Source of the DNA: Aureisphaera galaxeae
Lineage (GTDB): Bacteria > Bacteroidota > Bacteroidia > Flavobacteriales > Flavobacteriaceae
NCBI RefSeq assembly: GCF_028561275.1
Contig: NZ_JAQQTF010000019.1
Location: forward strand, 248,001 to 312,000
DNA: 64,000 bases
Direction: 5' to 3'
The first letter of the stretch is position 1; the number at the start of each line of letters is the position of its first letter. The position numbers and the translations under genes are program-made. The notes under the pieces were generated by a model. It ran no database searches. It was given only the letters and a program-made list of their open reading frames with translations, and was not told the origin of the DNA. Positions 51,319-60,147 of the stretch are shown piece by piece.

Positions 51319-53070
51319 CTACATTTCTTTTTCCTGAAGTTGCTTGTTATAAAGCTCTTTGTAGTAGCCATTGGTGTTTATAAGCTCAGCATGAGAGCCT
51401 TGTTGGATGATTTTTCCTTCTTCCAGAACAATGATCTTATCAGCGTTTTTGGCGGATGAAACCCTGTGACTTACAATGAAAGTAGTACAGTTTTTGGACA
51501 CTTTCTGAAGGTTTTGTAGGATTTCTTCTTCGGTTTCGGTGTCTACTGCGCTTAGGCAATCATCCAATAGTAATACTTTCGGATCTTTTATAATAGCCCT
51601 TGCTATAGAAACCCGTTGTTTTTGCCCACCACTCAAGGTAATACCGCGTTCTCCCAATACGGTTTCGTAGCCATTTGTGAAATTGACGATGTTGGCATGC
51701 ACCGCTGCGTTCTTGGCCGCTTCGATTACCATGTCGTCTGTGGCTTCCCGATTTCCGAATTTAATGTTGTTTCTAATTGTATCGCTGAACAAGAAGGCAT
51801 CCTGGGGTACATAGCCCATACTGCTTCGCAGATCGTCCAAGTGCACATCCTTGGCCACATGCCCATCAAGGGTGTAGGATCCTTCCTCAATATCATACAG
51901 TCTAGAAATTAGTTCTAATATGGTGGACTTACCAGATCCCGTATTCCCCACAATCGCCAAGGTTTCTCCTGGGGAAACGGTAAAAGAGACCCCTTTAAGT
52001 GCCTGTATGCCTGTATCGGGATAAGTGAAACTCACATTGTTGAATTGAATTGCACCTTCCACATCTATACGCTGTGTGGCGGTATTGGTAATATCCGGTT
52101 CAACTTTTAAGAATTCATTGATCCTTTTCTGAGACGCCTCGGCCTGTTGCACCATAGAAGATACCCATCCTACAATGGCTACCGGCCAAGTAAGCATGTT
52201 CACGTAGATAAGGAACTCTACGATGGTACCGAATTCAATTTTCCCTTCGATAAACTGATTTCCCCCCACATATACCACCAAGAGATTACTTGCTCCAATA
52301 AGCAGTATCATTAAAGGGAAGAACAAGGCCTGCACCTTAGTTAGGTCAATGTTTTTTTGCTTGCTTCCATTGGCCAACTCTTCAAAATCGATCTGTGTTC
52401 TGCCTTCAATTCCGTAGGCTTTAATCACCGAGATACCACTAAAACTCTCTTGTGTGAATGTGGTGAGTTTGGCCAAATACTGCTGTACGATCGTACTTCT
52501 TTTGTGAATGGCAATGCTCAGTTTGTATATACTGATAGATAAAATAGGAAGGGGGGCAATGGCGTATAACGTAAGTAGGGGTGCCGTGTATATCATATAA
52601 CTAATGGCAACCACAAAAAGCGTTACCGTGGTGGTACTGTACATAAGTGCCGGTCCAGCATACATTCGCACCTTTCCTACATCTTCGCTTATGCGGCTCA
52701 TGAGGTCGCCCGTTCGGTTATTCTTGTAAAAGTTTAGGGAGAGTTTTTGGTACTGCTCGAAAACGACATTTTTAAGGTCATATTCAATATAACGGGACAC
52801 CACAATGATGGTCTGGCGCATGAGGAATGTAAAGAATCCCGAAAGGAGTGCCGCACCCACAATGAGAAGGATGTTCTCCAGTAGCATTCCGTTTAGCGTT
52901 TCTTGGGTTATTTCCCCACTGAATTTCATCCGAACCGCATCCATAGAATCCCCGATTTTGGCCGGAACCACGATCCGGAAGATGGTGGCAATGGCCGTAA
53001 TTACCAATCCCAACAGCAAGCGCCATTTGTATTTTAGGAAAAACTGATTGAGGAAACGAAGTTCTTTCAT
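51319..53070 (-). CDS. ABC exporter (permease-ATPase fusion), degenerate Walker B glutamate
   Basis: A 583-residue type IV ABC exporter half-transporter. Six membrane helices lie in residues about 15-310, then the ATPase domain: Walker A GNTGSGKST at 375-383, Q-loop GYVPQDAFL near 419-427, signature LSGGQKQR at 479-486, Walker B with LLLDDCLSAVD at 500-510, and H-loop H535. The residue after the Walker B Asp is Asp504 instead of the usual catalytic Glu, as in one half of heterodimeric exporters. Its substrate (lipid, drug or peptide) is unknown, and no partner half is adjacent. The gene is single, divergent from the leucine dehydrogenase gene. Confidence 0.88.
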   Translation of the reverse strand: MKELRFLNQFFLKYKWRLLLGLVITAIATIFRIVVPAKIGDSMDAVRMKFSGEITQETLNGMLLENILLIVGAALLSGFFTFLMRQTIIVVSRYIEYDLKNVVFEQYQKLSLNFYKNNRTGDLMSRISEDVGKVRMYAGPALMYSTTTVTLFVVAISYMIYTAPLLTLYAIAPLPILSISIYKLSIAIHKRSTIVQQYLAKLTTFTQESFSGISVIKAYGIEGRTQIDFEELANGSKQKNIDLTKVQALFFPLMILLIGASNLLVVYVGGNQFIEGKIEFGTIVEFLIYVNMLTWPVAIVGWVSSMVQQAEASQKRINEFLKVEPDITNTATQRIDVEGAIQFNNVSFTYPDTGIQALKGVSFTVSPGETLAIVGNTGSGKSTILELISRLYDIEEGSYTLDGHVAKDVHLDDLRSSMGYVPQDAFLFSDTIRNNIKFGNREATDDMVIEAAKNAAVHANIVNFTNGYETVLGERGITLSGGQKQRVSIARAIIKDPKVLLLDDCLSAVDTETEEEILQNLQKVSKNCTTFIVSHRVSSAKNADKIIVLEEGKIIQQGSHAELINTNGYYKELYNKQLQEKEM

Positions 53071-53140
53071 AAACCGCTTACTACGATATAAAAATGTAAT
53101 CTAAAACTTATTAACAAATTCTTAAATTTAAGATATTTTT

Positions 53141-53171
53141 TTGCGAAATCTTCAATAATCCCCTAATTTTG
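53141..53171 (+). promoter_or_regulatory. Strong Bacteroidota promoter before the Leu/Val dehydrogenase gene
   Basis: TTG at 53141-53143 (within TTTG), 20 bases, then TAATTTTG at 53164-53171; both elements and the spacing match the consensus. Transcription would start near 53177, leaving about 30 bases of leader before ATG 53208. This rules out the in-frame upstream start at 53169. Confidence 0.72.
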
Positions 53172-53207
53172 CACACCCATTTTACGGGATTAACAAAAAT
53201 ACAATGT

Positions 53208-54305
53208 ATGGTGACTGAGGTAGTTAAAGCAAAAGAACTTCAAAAATTAGACCCTGTTTTTGGACAGTTATCCTTCGATAACCATGAACAAATCGTTTTT
53301 TGCAACGACAAAGATACAGGATTAAAAGCAATAATAGGAATTCATAATACCGTTTTGGGACCTGCCTTGGGAGGTACCAGAATGTGGCAATATAACTCTG
53401 AGTGGGACGCTCTAAATGACGTACTACGTCTTTCCCGTGGAATGACTTTTAAAAGCGCCATCACAGGTTTGAACCTAGGTGGTGGAAAAGCCGTAATCAT
53501 CGGAGATGCCAAAACCCAAAAAACTCCAGAACTCATGCTTCGTTTTGGAGAGTTTGTACACTCCTTGGGAGGAAGATACATTACCGCAGAAGATGTTGGG
53601 ATGATGACCAGCGACATGGACTTGGTAAGAACAGTGACTCCTTATGTTACAGGTATTTCTGAAGAAAAGGGAGGAGCCGGAAATCCTTCCCCGATTACTG
53701 CTTATGGCGTATTCATGGGAATGAAAGCTGCTGCCAAGTACAAATTCGGAAATGACAACCTAGAAGATAAAGTAATCTACGTAGAAGGGATCGGAAACGT
53801 AGGAGAGGCTCTGGTAGAGCACTTGAGTAATGAAGGTGCTAAGGTATTCATTAGTGACCTGAGCCAAGATCGTTTGGAAGAAGTACGCGATAAGTACGGA
53901 GTATCCATTTACGAAGGGAACAACCTATATGCGGAGGACATGGACATTTATGCTCCTTGTGCCTTGGGTGCGACAGTGAATAATAAGACAATTAATACCC
54001 TAAAAGCAAAAGTAATCGCTGGTGCTGCCAATAACCAATTGGCAGATGAGCACATTCACGGGACGCAACTTCGTGAGCGTGGTATCGTATATGCTCCAGA
54101 CTTTTTAATCAATGCTGGAGGGATCATTAACGTGTATGCCGAATTGGAAAACTACGGTAAGCAAGAGATCATGCGTAAGACAGAAAATATCTACAACACA
54201 ACGCTAGAGATTTTGTCGAATGCAGAAACCAATGAGATCACCACACATGAAGCTGCTTTCCACATTGCACAATCTCGAATCGATACACGAAAAAAAGAGC
54301 GTTAA
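53208..54305 (+). CDS. Leucine dehydrogenase-type amino-acid dehydrogenase
   Basis: An NAD-dependent oxidative deaminase of the Glu/Leu/Phe/Val family, 365 residues. MTFKSAITGLNLGGGKAVII at 79-98 carries the two catalytic lysines K82 and K94 of leucine dehydrogenase. GPALGGTRMWQY at 51-62 lines the substrate pocket, and YVEGIGNVGEALVEHL near 191-206 is the NAD-binding fold. In flavobacteria it converts branched-chain amino acids to keto acids, feeding branched-chain fatty acids. The start at 53208 follows from the promoter at 53141-53171. HMG-CoA lyase for leucine breakdown is 7 kb downstream but not in the same operon. It ends with a hairpin terminator. Confidence 0.9.
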   Translation: MVTEVVKAKELQKLDPVFGQLSFDNHEQIVFCNDKDTGLKAIIGIHNTVLGPALGGTRMWQYNSEWDALNDVLRLSRGMTFKSAITGLNLGGGKAVIIGDAKTQKTPELMLRFGEFVHSLGGRYITAEDVGMMTSDMDLVRTVTPYVTGISEEKGGAGNPSPITAYGVFMGMKAAAKYKFGNDNLEDKVIYVEGIGNVGEALVEHLSNEGAKVFISDLSQDRLEEVRDKYGVSIYEGNNLYAEDMDIYAPCALGATVNNKTINTLKAKVIAGAANNQLADEHIHGTQLRERGIVYAPDFLINAGGIINVYAELENYGKQEIMRKTENIYNTTLEILSNAETNEITTHEAAFHIAQSRIDTRKKER

Positions 54306-54330
54306 TTTTAGATAGAATGCATATCTTTAC

Positions 54331-54366
54331 AGCGCATTTCCATGAGGGGATGCGCTTTATTTTTAA
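54331..54366 (+). terminator. Terminator after the Leu dehydrogenase gene
   Basis: AGCGCATTTCC (54331-54341) pairs with GGGGATGCGCT (54346-54356) around an ATGA loop, with two G-T pairs, followed by TTATTTTT. It lies 26 bases after the stop codon. Confidence 0.82.
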
Positions 54367-54387
54367 TCCCTTAGTAAGTTCTTTTTA

Positions 54388-55335
54388 ATGATGCTAACCA
54401 GAAGACATATAAGAGTAAAAGTTTTACAATCGTTATATGCATTTTATCAATCCGAAGATCAAGATCTAGATAAACAAAAAAAATTCCTGGCTTATAGCAT
54501 CTCACAAATGCAAGATCTCAATGCATTGCTACTAAAATTGATGGTGGCCATTCGGGATCATGCCAATGACTATTTGCAGAAGTCGCAAAAGAAACACCTT
54601 GCCACATCCGAGGAAAAGAACCCAAGCCTTGCTTTTGTTAACAACAAGGTCATCCAGCTTATCGAAAAACATGAAGGGCTGTCCGAATACTTGAAAAACA
54701 GAAAGTTGGACAATTGGGAAAACGATGATGAGTATGTTGCCATACTTTTCAATGAGTTGAAAAAGCAGGATTGGTATGGGGAATACTTGAGGGAAATCAG
54801 TACCGATTTCAAAACAGATAAATTACTCGTAAGCAAGCTATACAAGGAGGTGATCGCCCCTAATGACAAATTGTACGAGTACCTCGAAGACCATCGATTA
54901 ACGTGGTTGGACGACTTCCCATTGGTGAATACTTCCATCGCCAAAATGCTGGATAAAATCGCCGAGAAGAAAGCCGATACGGTCTTTTCACCTCAATTGT
55001 ATAAGAATGAGGAAGACCGTGAATTCAGTGCTGCGCTGCTTCAAAAAGTGATACTGAATGACGATAAATTGGCCGAATGGATCGATGGTAAAACCCCTAA
55101 TTGGGATAAGGAACGGATTGCCGAAATAGACATGATCATTCTGAAGATGGGAATTGCTGAATTCCTTTATTTTCCTAGTATTCCCGTGAAAGTAAGTATC
55201 AATGAATACTTAGAGATTTCTAAAGAATATTCCACTCCAAAAAGTAGCCTTTTTATTAATGGAATCTTAGATAAATTAGTGAAGGAACTGACCAAGAATG
55301 GCGATTTGAATAAAATAGGCCGGGGTCTTCGCTAG
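54388..55335 (+). CDS. nusB: Transcription antitermination factor NusB (long Bacteroidota form)
   Basis: NusB works with NusE in rRNA antitermination. TRRHIRVKVLQSLYAFYQSE near 4-23 is the NusB N-terminal helix pair. The conserved C-terminal half (about 200-310) has ADTVFSPQLYKNEEDREFSA and RIAEIDMIILKMGIAEFLYF near 251-270, then VSINEYLEISKEYSTPKSSL-FINGILDKLV. At 315 residues it is about twice the E. coli protein because of a long charged helical insert between the two ends; this long form is usual in Bacteroidota. ATG ATG at 54388 gives two equivalent starts. It leads a short run with the DUF1573 lipoprotein and yajC. Confidence 0.9.
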   Translation: MMLTRRHIRVKVLQSLYAFYQSEDQDLDKQKKFLAYSISQMQDLNALLLKLMVAIRDHANDYLQKSQKKHLATSEEKNPSLAFVNNKVIQLIEKHEGLSEYLKNRKLDNWENDDEYVAILFNELKKQDWYGEYLREISTDFKTDKLLVSKLYKEVIAPNDKLYEYLEDHRLTWLDDFPLVNTSIAKMLDKIAEKKADTVFSPQLYKNEEDREFSAALLQKVILNDDKLAEWIDGKTPNWDKERIAEIDMIILKMGIAEFLYFPSIPVKVSINEYLEISKEYSTPKSSLFINGILDKLVKELTKNGDLNKIGRGLR

Positions 55336-55385
55336 AAATAAAAAAATGGTTACTTTAGCGATTCCTATAACTTAAATAAAAAATA

Positions 55386-55865
55386 ATGAAAAAATCAATT
55401 TTATTACTAGCAGCAATTGCAATGGTTGCTTTTACTTCTTGTAAGGATAAAGCAGCTGACAAAGTAAGTGAAGAAAACGTTGCTGCTGCGGCAGAGAGAG
55501 ATGCTGAGGCAGGAAAGTTTCCAGTAATGACTTTTGACGAAACTGAGTTCGATTTCGGAACTATCGATCAGGGAACTCCCCAGGAGCATATGTTTAAGTT
55601 TACCAATACTGGTGAAGCAGACTTAGTAATTGTTGATGCTAAAAGTAGCTGTGGATGTACTGTTCCAGAATATCCAAAAACTCCAATTGCTCCAGGAGCA
55701 ACAGGAGAGATGTTGGTGAAGTTTAACGGAAGTGGTAAAAACCAAGTTAGCAAAACCGTTACCATTACTGCCAACACAGAAAAAGGAAAAGAGACTATCA
55801 AGATCAAAGCCTTCGTAAATCCTAAAGAAGGTGCTGCTCAAGGATCTCCAATCCAAACGCAATAA
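55386..55865 (+). CDS. DUF1573 lipoprotein
   Basis: A 159-residue lipoprotein: the signal peptide ends in a lipobox, VAFTSC with Cys19 as the lipidation site. After a short Ala/Glu-rich linker the DUF1573 domain (about 50-145), an immunoglobulin-like beta fold, has FDFGTIDQGTPQEHMFKFTN near 57-76 and SSCGCTVPEYPK near 89-100, with a conserved Cys pair. The function of DUF1573 is unknown; it is frequent in Bacteroidota at the envelope. It sits 50 bases after nusB and 23 bases before yajC on the same strand. The imperfect -7 element TACTTTAG lies at 55351-55358. Confidence 0.87.
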   Translation: MKKSILLLAAIAMVAFTSCKDKAADKVSEENVAAAAERDAEAGKFPVMTFDETEFDFGTIDQGTPQEHMFKFTNTGEADLVIVDAKSSCGCTVPEYPKTPIAPGATGEMLVKFNGSGKNQVSKTVTITANTEKGKETIKIKAFVNPKEGAAQGSPIQTQ

Positions 55866-55888
55866 TATTTAGATATAATATATTTTAG

Positions 55889-56167
55889 ATGGATCAATCG
55901 TTTTTAGGCCCATTACTCTTATTTAGTGTTTTTATCATCTTCTTTATGGTACTACCACAAAGGAAGAGAATGAAGCAAGAAAAGAAGTTTTTTAGCGAAT
56001 TGAAAAAGGGTATGAAAGTGGTCATGGGTAGTGGTCTTCATGGAAAGGTTTTAGAACTGAACGACGATGGCACCTGTATCATTGAAACAGGAGCTGGAAG
56101 AATGAAGTTCGATAAAACGGCCATTTCTGTTGAAAAAACCACCAAGCTCAACGCTCCAGCTAAGTAA
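55889..56167 (+). CDS. yajC: Preprotein translocase subunit YajC
   Basis: YajC is a small SecDF-associated inner-membrane protein. The 92-residue product has one N-terminal helix (about 6-22, LLLFSVFIIFFMVLPQRKR), then a conserved cytoplasmic domain with FFSELKKGMKVVMGSGLHG near 34-52 and CIIETGAGRMKFDKTAI near 66-82. Length and motif order match YajC from other bacteria. It is downstream of the DUF1573 lipoprotein gene and ends just before a strong bidirectional hairpin. Confidence 0.93.
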   Translation: MDQSFLGPLLLFSVFIIFFMVLPQRKRMKQEKKFFSELKKGMKVVMGSGLHGKVLELNDDGTCIIETGAGRMKFDKTAISVEKTTKLNAPAK

Positions 56168-56185
56168 TTATATACGATATAGCAT

Positions 56186-56219
56186 AAAAAAACCTTCAGT
56201 TTTCACTGAAGGTTTTTTT
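56186..56219. terminator. Bidirectional terminator between yajC and the outer-membrane protein gene
   Basis: AAAAAAACCTTCAGT (56186-56200) and ACTGAAGGTTTTTTT (56205-56219) form a perfect 15-base-pair stem around TTTC, with T-runs on both strands. It separates two convergent genes. Confidence 0.92.
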
Positions 56220-56237
56220 ATATTCTGTACTAAGGGA

Positions 56238-56786
56238 TTAGAAGCGATATCCTACCGAAGCTCCGCCCCTAAAGAAACCTTCTGGCCCAGCATCATCGTC
56301 GCCAAAGTAACGTCCACCTCCAATAGAAAGTTCCACAACGAATCCATTACGGCTTACCCATTTTTGACCAATCGCAAAACCGATTCCAAATTTGGTCCAA
56401 TCCTCTTCAACGACACGTTCGGGCTCAAAGAGATACAGTGTGTCGGTTCCACCACCTACTTGCAATAGTCCCTCGGCAAAGAACCCTTTGGCTCCATAGT
56501 CTTGCCTGTTGAAAAAGTACTGACGATAATAAGGAGTTACCGCCCATTCTTGATAACCGTCTGTATCCTCATCTTGGAAACCGAAAAAAGCCGATACCCC
56601 GGCTCCAGAGAACTTGCTAATAATGTACTCATAGCTTACATCGATAGCGGGAACGATAAGCCCTTCCAAAGCATCGATTCTAAATTCATGTTTTGGATCG
56701 GAATCTAAGTGGTACGTTTCGGTTTCTTGCGCCATAGCAAAGGCGGTCATACCCATAAGAAATAGGGTGAGGATTTTCTTTTTCAT
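56238..56786 (-). CDS. Small outer-membrane beta-barrel-like protein (DUF3575-like)
   Basis: A 182-residue exported protein: signal peptide 1-19 (FAMAQ), then alternating hydrophobic/polar strands ending in an aromatic C-terminus (GGASVGYRF), the usual sign of an outer-membrane barrel. ALEGLIVPAIDVSYEYIIS near 39-57 resembles the DUF3575 family start, and YGAKGFFAEGLLQVGGG near 97-113 another strand pair. An eight-strand barrel would fit this length. The function is unknown. It is a single gene next to a shared terminator. Confidence 0.75.
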   Translation of the reverse strand: MKKKILTLFLMGMTAFAMAQETETYHLDSDPKHEFRIDALEGLIVPAIDVSYEYIISKFSGAGVSAFFGFQDEDTDGYQEWAVTPYYRQYFFNRQDYGAKGFFAEGLLQVGGGTDTLYLFEPERVVEEDWTKFGIGFAIGQKWVSRNGFVVELSIGGGRYFGDDDAGPEGFFRGGASVGYRF

Positions 56787-56840
56787 AAATATTGGTTTTA
56801 GATTTTAATGGGAAGACAGTTCACAAGAACCATTCCATTA

Positions 56841-58070
56841 TCACTTCGCAACGTTTACGGCTATGTTAACAATTACTTCGATAGCTTTTTGCATGCTTTC
56901 TACGGGCACATATTCGTAACGTCCGTGGAAATTATGGCCACCTGCAAAGATATTAGGGCAGGGAAGTCCCATAAAACTTAATTGAGATCCATCGGTTCCA
57001 CCGCGAATGGGCTTTATGATAGGAGTGATGTCGGCCTGCTTCATGGCTTCTTCGGCAATATCTACAATGTGCATTACAGGTTCCACCTTCTCGCGCATAT
57101 TGAAATACTGATCTTTTATATCGATACTTACACGCTCTCCTGGGTATTTTCCGTTAAGTTCGTCCACGATGCGCTGCATTTCTGCTTTGCGTGCTTCAAA
57201 TTTGGTTCGATCGTGATCTCGGATGATATACTGTAGCTCCGTACCATCTACTTCACCATTTACACTGTACAAATGATAGAATCCTTCACGTCCTTCTGTT
57301 TGTTCTGGAGTTTCAGTACGGGGCAATGCATTTATAAACTCTGTTGCGATATACATACTGTTCACCATTTTTCCTTTGGCGTACCCAGGGTGCACAATTT
57401 TACCTTTTACCTTCACCACAGCACCGGCTGCATTGAAATTCTCATATTCCAATTCCCCGATCTGACTTCCATCCATGGTATAGGCCCAGTCCGCCCCGAA
57501 CTTCTCCACATCGAATTTATGTGCGCCACGACCAATTTCTTCATCTGGAGTAAATCCTACACGGATTTTCCCATGCTTGATTTCAGGATGCTGAATGAGG
57601 TATTCCATGGCCGAAACGATTTCGGCAATGCCCGCCTTGTCATCAGCTCCTAAAAGCGTAGTACCGTCTGTGGTGATCAAGGTATTTCCTTTGTACAATA
57701 ATAGGTCTTCAAATTCTGAAGGGGAAAGGACCAAGTCGGTTCCTTTTAAAGGAATGTCCTGCCCATCATAATTCTCAATAATTTGAGGGGTTACATTGGC
57801 TCCCGTAAAATCCGGAGTGGTATCAAAATGGGAGATGAACCCAATCACTGGAACTTCCTTATCAATATTACTGGGTAAGGTAGCCATGATATAAGCATTC
57901 TCATCGATGGTGACGTCTTCCATACCGATGGCTTTCAATTCTTCGGCCAAAGCATTGGCCAAATCCCATTGTTTCTCACTACTTGGAGTGGTATCGCTAT
58001 TGGGGTCACTTTCGGTATCTACGGTTACGTATCCAATAAATCTATCGATGAGGTGTTGCTTGTCTATCAT
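56841..58070 (-). CDS. pepT: Peptidase T (tripeptidase) PepT
   Basis: PepT removes the N-terminal residue of tripeptides in the cytoplasm. The 409-residue M20 enzyme shows all zinc ligands: [12 protein letters not shown] near 76-87, [13 protein letters not shown] near 138-150, TPDEEIGRG near 172-180 with the catalytic Glu pair, an Asp in YTMDGSQIG near 195-203, and [10 protein letters not shown] near 378-387 with the last His. The lid domain sits between. Start and length agree with E. coli PepT. It is a single minus-strand gene with its start facing pyrD, so the 90-base gap holds both promoters. Confidence 0.95.
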   Translation of the reverse strand: MIDKQHLIDRFIGYVTVDTESDPNSDTTPSSEKQWDLANALAEELKAIGMEDVTIDENAYIMATLPSNIDKEVPVIGFISHFDTTPDFTGANVTPQIIENYDGQDIPLKGTDLVLSPSEFEDLLLYKGNTLITTDGTTLLGADDKAGIAEIVSAMEYLIQHPEIKHGKIRVGFTPDEEIGRGAHKFDVEKFGADWAYTMDGSQIGELEYENFNAAGAVVKVKGKIVHPGYAKGKMVNSMYIATEFINALPRTETPEQTEGREGFYHLYSVNGEVDGTELQYIIRDHDRTKFEARKAEMQRIVDELNGKYPGERVSIDIKDQYFNMREKVEPVMHIVDIAEEAMKQADITPIIKPIRGGTDGSQLSFMGLPCPNIFAGGHNFHGRYEYVPVESMQKAIEVIVNIAVNVAK

Positions 58071-58133
58071 GCTTTAAAATTTAGTTCTACAAAATAAAGG
58101 AATACCTCCCTAAAAATTCTGCCGTTTTAGTAC

Positions 58134-58141
58134 TATTTTTG
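58134..58141 (+). promoter_or_regulatory. Promoter -7 element before pyrD
   Basis: TATTTTTG at 58134-58141 matches TAnnTTTG, 19 bases before the ATG at 58161. No TTG at -33 is seen at ideal spacing. Confidence 0.5.
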
Positions 58142-58160
58142 CAGCACATTTTCAACAACT

Positions 58161-59174
58161 ATGTACAAAGCTATTCTGCGACCACTGCTTTTCTGTTTCG
58201 ATCCCGAAAAAGTACACCATTTTACCTTCTCACTTGTCCGGTTCTGCCACCGATTGGGAATGGGCGGATTGTTCAAGAGCATCTATAAAGTGAATGACCC
58301 ACGATTGGAACGAAAGCTGTTCGGACTTACCTTCCCAAATCCCGTGGGATTGGCCGCTGGTTTCGACAAGGATGCCAAATTGTACAAGGAACTTTCCAAT
58401 TTCGGATTTGGTTTTATTGAAATTGGTACTGTAACACCCAAACCTCAAGGAGGGAATCCAAAAAAACGATTGTTCCGATTAAAAAGTGATAGCGCTATCA
58501 TTAATAGAATGGGGTTCAATAACGGCGGTGTGGAAGAGGCTGTTGAGCGCCTTAAAAAAAACAAGAATGTACTTGTTGGTGGAAATATAGGGAAGAACAA
58601 GGTAACACCCAATGAAGAAGCAGTGAACGATTATGTGATCTGTTTCGAAGCCCTTTTTGATTATGTGGATTACTTTGTGGTAAATGTGAGTTCTCCCAAT
58701 ACGCCCAATCTAAGGGAGCTTCAGGATAAGAAGCCCCTTACCGATTTGCTGAATACCCTTCAGCAAAAGAATGCGTCCAAACCCCAACGCAAACCCATCT
58801 TGCTTAAAATCGCTCCCGATCTAACAGACGAGCAGTTGTTGGATATCATCGATATCGTAAATGATACCAAAATTGATGGAGTGATAGCCACCAATACCAC
58901 CATTTCCCGTGACGGGCTTACTTCAGAAAATAAAAAGGAAATGGGTGGGCTTAGCGGAAAACCGTTAACCCAACGCTCTACAGAAGTCATTCGATTTTTA
59001 TCCGAAAAAAGCAACAAAGCCTTTCCTATTATTGGAGTAGGAGGGATTCATACCGTGGAAGATGCTTTGGAAAAAATCGAAGCCGGCGCAAGTTTAGTTC
59101 AACTGTACACCGGCTTCATTTATGAAGGCCCTACTCTGATAAAGGCCATCAATAAGGGGATGCTTACAATTTAA
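58161..59174 (+). CDS. pyrD: Dihydroorotate dehydrogenase (quinone), class 2, PyrD
   Basis: PyrD oxidises dihydroorotate to orotate in pyrimidine synthesis, passing electrons from FMN to menaquinone at the inner membrane. The 337-residue protein has the N-terminal membrane-associating helices of class 2 ([18 protein letters not shown] near 6-23). FMN-barrel motifs are [16 protein letters not shown] near 60-75 and [20 protein letters not shown] near 86-105. The catalytic Ser pair of [12 protein letters not shown] lies at 174-185; class 1 would have Cys here. It is a single gene whose stop overlaps the convergent Spondin_N-like gene by 11 bases. Confidence 0.95.
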   Translation: MYKAILRPLLFCFDPEKVHHFTFSLVRFCHRLGMGGLFKSIYKVNDPRLERKLFGLTFPNPVGLAAGFDKDAKLYKELSNFGFGFIEIGTVTPKPQGGNPKKRLFRLKSDSAIINRMGFNNGGVEEAVERLKKNKNVLVGGNIGKNKVTPNEEAVNDYVICFEALFDYVDYFVVNVSSPNTPNLRELQDKKPLTDLLNTLQQKNASKPQRKPILLKIAPDLTDEQLLDIIDIVNDTKIDGVIATNTTISRDGLTSENKKEMGGLSGKPLTQRSTEVIRFLSEKSNKAFPIIGVGGIHTVEDALEKIEAGASLVQLYTGFIYEGPTLIKAINKGMLTI

Positions 59175-60075
59175 TAAGTCGCGACACCGATTCCTGTTTG
59201 GAATCGCTTATGGTCTTTACGAGATAAGCACCACTTGGTAGGGCACTAATATCTACTTCAACCGTCTGCGCATTTATATTTTCCTTTTTCAATACTTGGG
59301 CCCCTAGAACATTGTATACGCTTATGCTTTGCAATGAATTTGTATGGGACACAGTAAAACGGTTTTGAGCCGGATTGGGATACAATGTGATCTTGTTTTC
59401 GGCAAGATCATTGGTTCCCAAAACCGATTCTAATGTTATTGTCAACGTTCCTATGATTTCCGAAGAGAAAGGAGTTATCCCTTGCAAACTAGAAATAGGC
59501 TCTTGCGGGTTGGTGTTCATATTACTTGAATCGTAATCCACACCACTGTCTGTACCAGCATCGATAGGATAGAGTTCGATTATGATTTCATCTTTCCAGT
59601 CGCCATTGCCATCCAAAAGGTCAATGCTGTTTACACCAATCATCCAGTCAGGACTGGGTGCTATCATAGAAAGCAGTGTTAGATAAGGATATTCTTCAGT
59701 GGTAACTAGATTATTTATTACCATTTGCCCGAGCGCTGTGCCCAAATTAGGCCCATTGATAGCCTGATTGGAGTATCCGTTTGAGATGGCAGCATCCACT
59801 TCATTAAAAAAGGCTGTATTGCTTCCTAATTCTGCGACGTCCTCAACACCTTCGGTTGCCAATCCGCCCATTTCCCAAAATACGACCCCGTCATTGTGGG
59901 TGGCGCCTACCAATCGCGACCAATGCGCATTGCTGGGAAGACTACCGCTGGAATGTGGGTGTGCTGCTTGGGACCAATTACTGTCGAAAACTACTGTATA
60001 GGTGGCCTCCGACTGCCCAAAGGAAAGTTGGGTGAAGGATATTAATAAGCTTAAAAAGAGTAATTTAATTTTCAT
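59164..60075 (-). CDS. Secreted Spondin_N-like domain protein with T9SS sorting domain
   Basis: A 303-residue exported protein. Signal peptide 1-20 (LSFGQ). Residues about 24-215 resemble the Spondin_N domain known from animal F-spondin and found in some bacteria. The segments are [19 protein letters not shown] near 26-44, [20 protein letters not shown] near 49-68, [20 protein letters not shown] near 132-151 and [12 protein letters not shown] near 173-184. The last 75 residues form a T9SS type A sorting domain ([26 protein letters not shown], ending RLIKL). It is likely displayed or released at the cell surface; ligand unknown. The gene is convergent with pyrD. Confidence 0.84.
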   Translation of the reverse strand: MKIKLLFLSLLISFTQLSFGQSEATYTVVFDSNWSQAAHPHSSGSLPSNAHWSRLVGATHNDGVVFWEMGGLATEGVEDVAELGSNTAFFNEVDAAISNGYSNQAINGPNLGTALGQMVINNLVTTEEYPYLTLLSMIAPSPDWMIGVNSIDLLDGNGDWKDEIIIELYPIDAGTDSGVDYDSSNMNTNPQEPISSLQGITPFSSEIIGTLTITLESVLGTNDLAENKITLYPNPAQNRFTVSHTNSLQSISVYNVLGAQVLKKENINAQTVEVDISALPSGAYLVKTISDSKQESVSRLIKL

Positions 60076-60135
60076 AATAGTTGGGTTATAATGGGTATGT
60101 CGTTTTCATTGCTGTTCACTTACAACAAAAACATA

Positions 60136-60143
60136 TATTTTTG
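60136..60143 (+). promoter_or_regulatory. Promoter -7 element before the LysE-like gene
   Basis: TATTTTTG at 60136-60143 matches TAnnTTTG and ends only four bases before the ATG at 60148. The transcript would start at about the start codon, so it would be nearly leaderless. It also supports 60148 over the upstream in-frame ATG at 60091. Confidence 0.45.
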
Positions 60144-60147
60144 GTGT

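Noticed and set aside
50811-56219. Inverted repeats at 50811-50845 and 56186-56219 as small RNA genes or repeat elements
   Set aside because: Each is a single hairpin with T-run at a gene end, fully explained as a terminator; sequences differ from each other.
56130-56468. 112-residue plus-strand open frame across the yajC end and terminator
   Set aside because: It runs through a perfect terminator hairpin and antisense to the outer-membrane protein gene.
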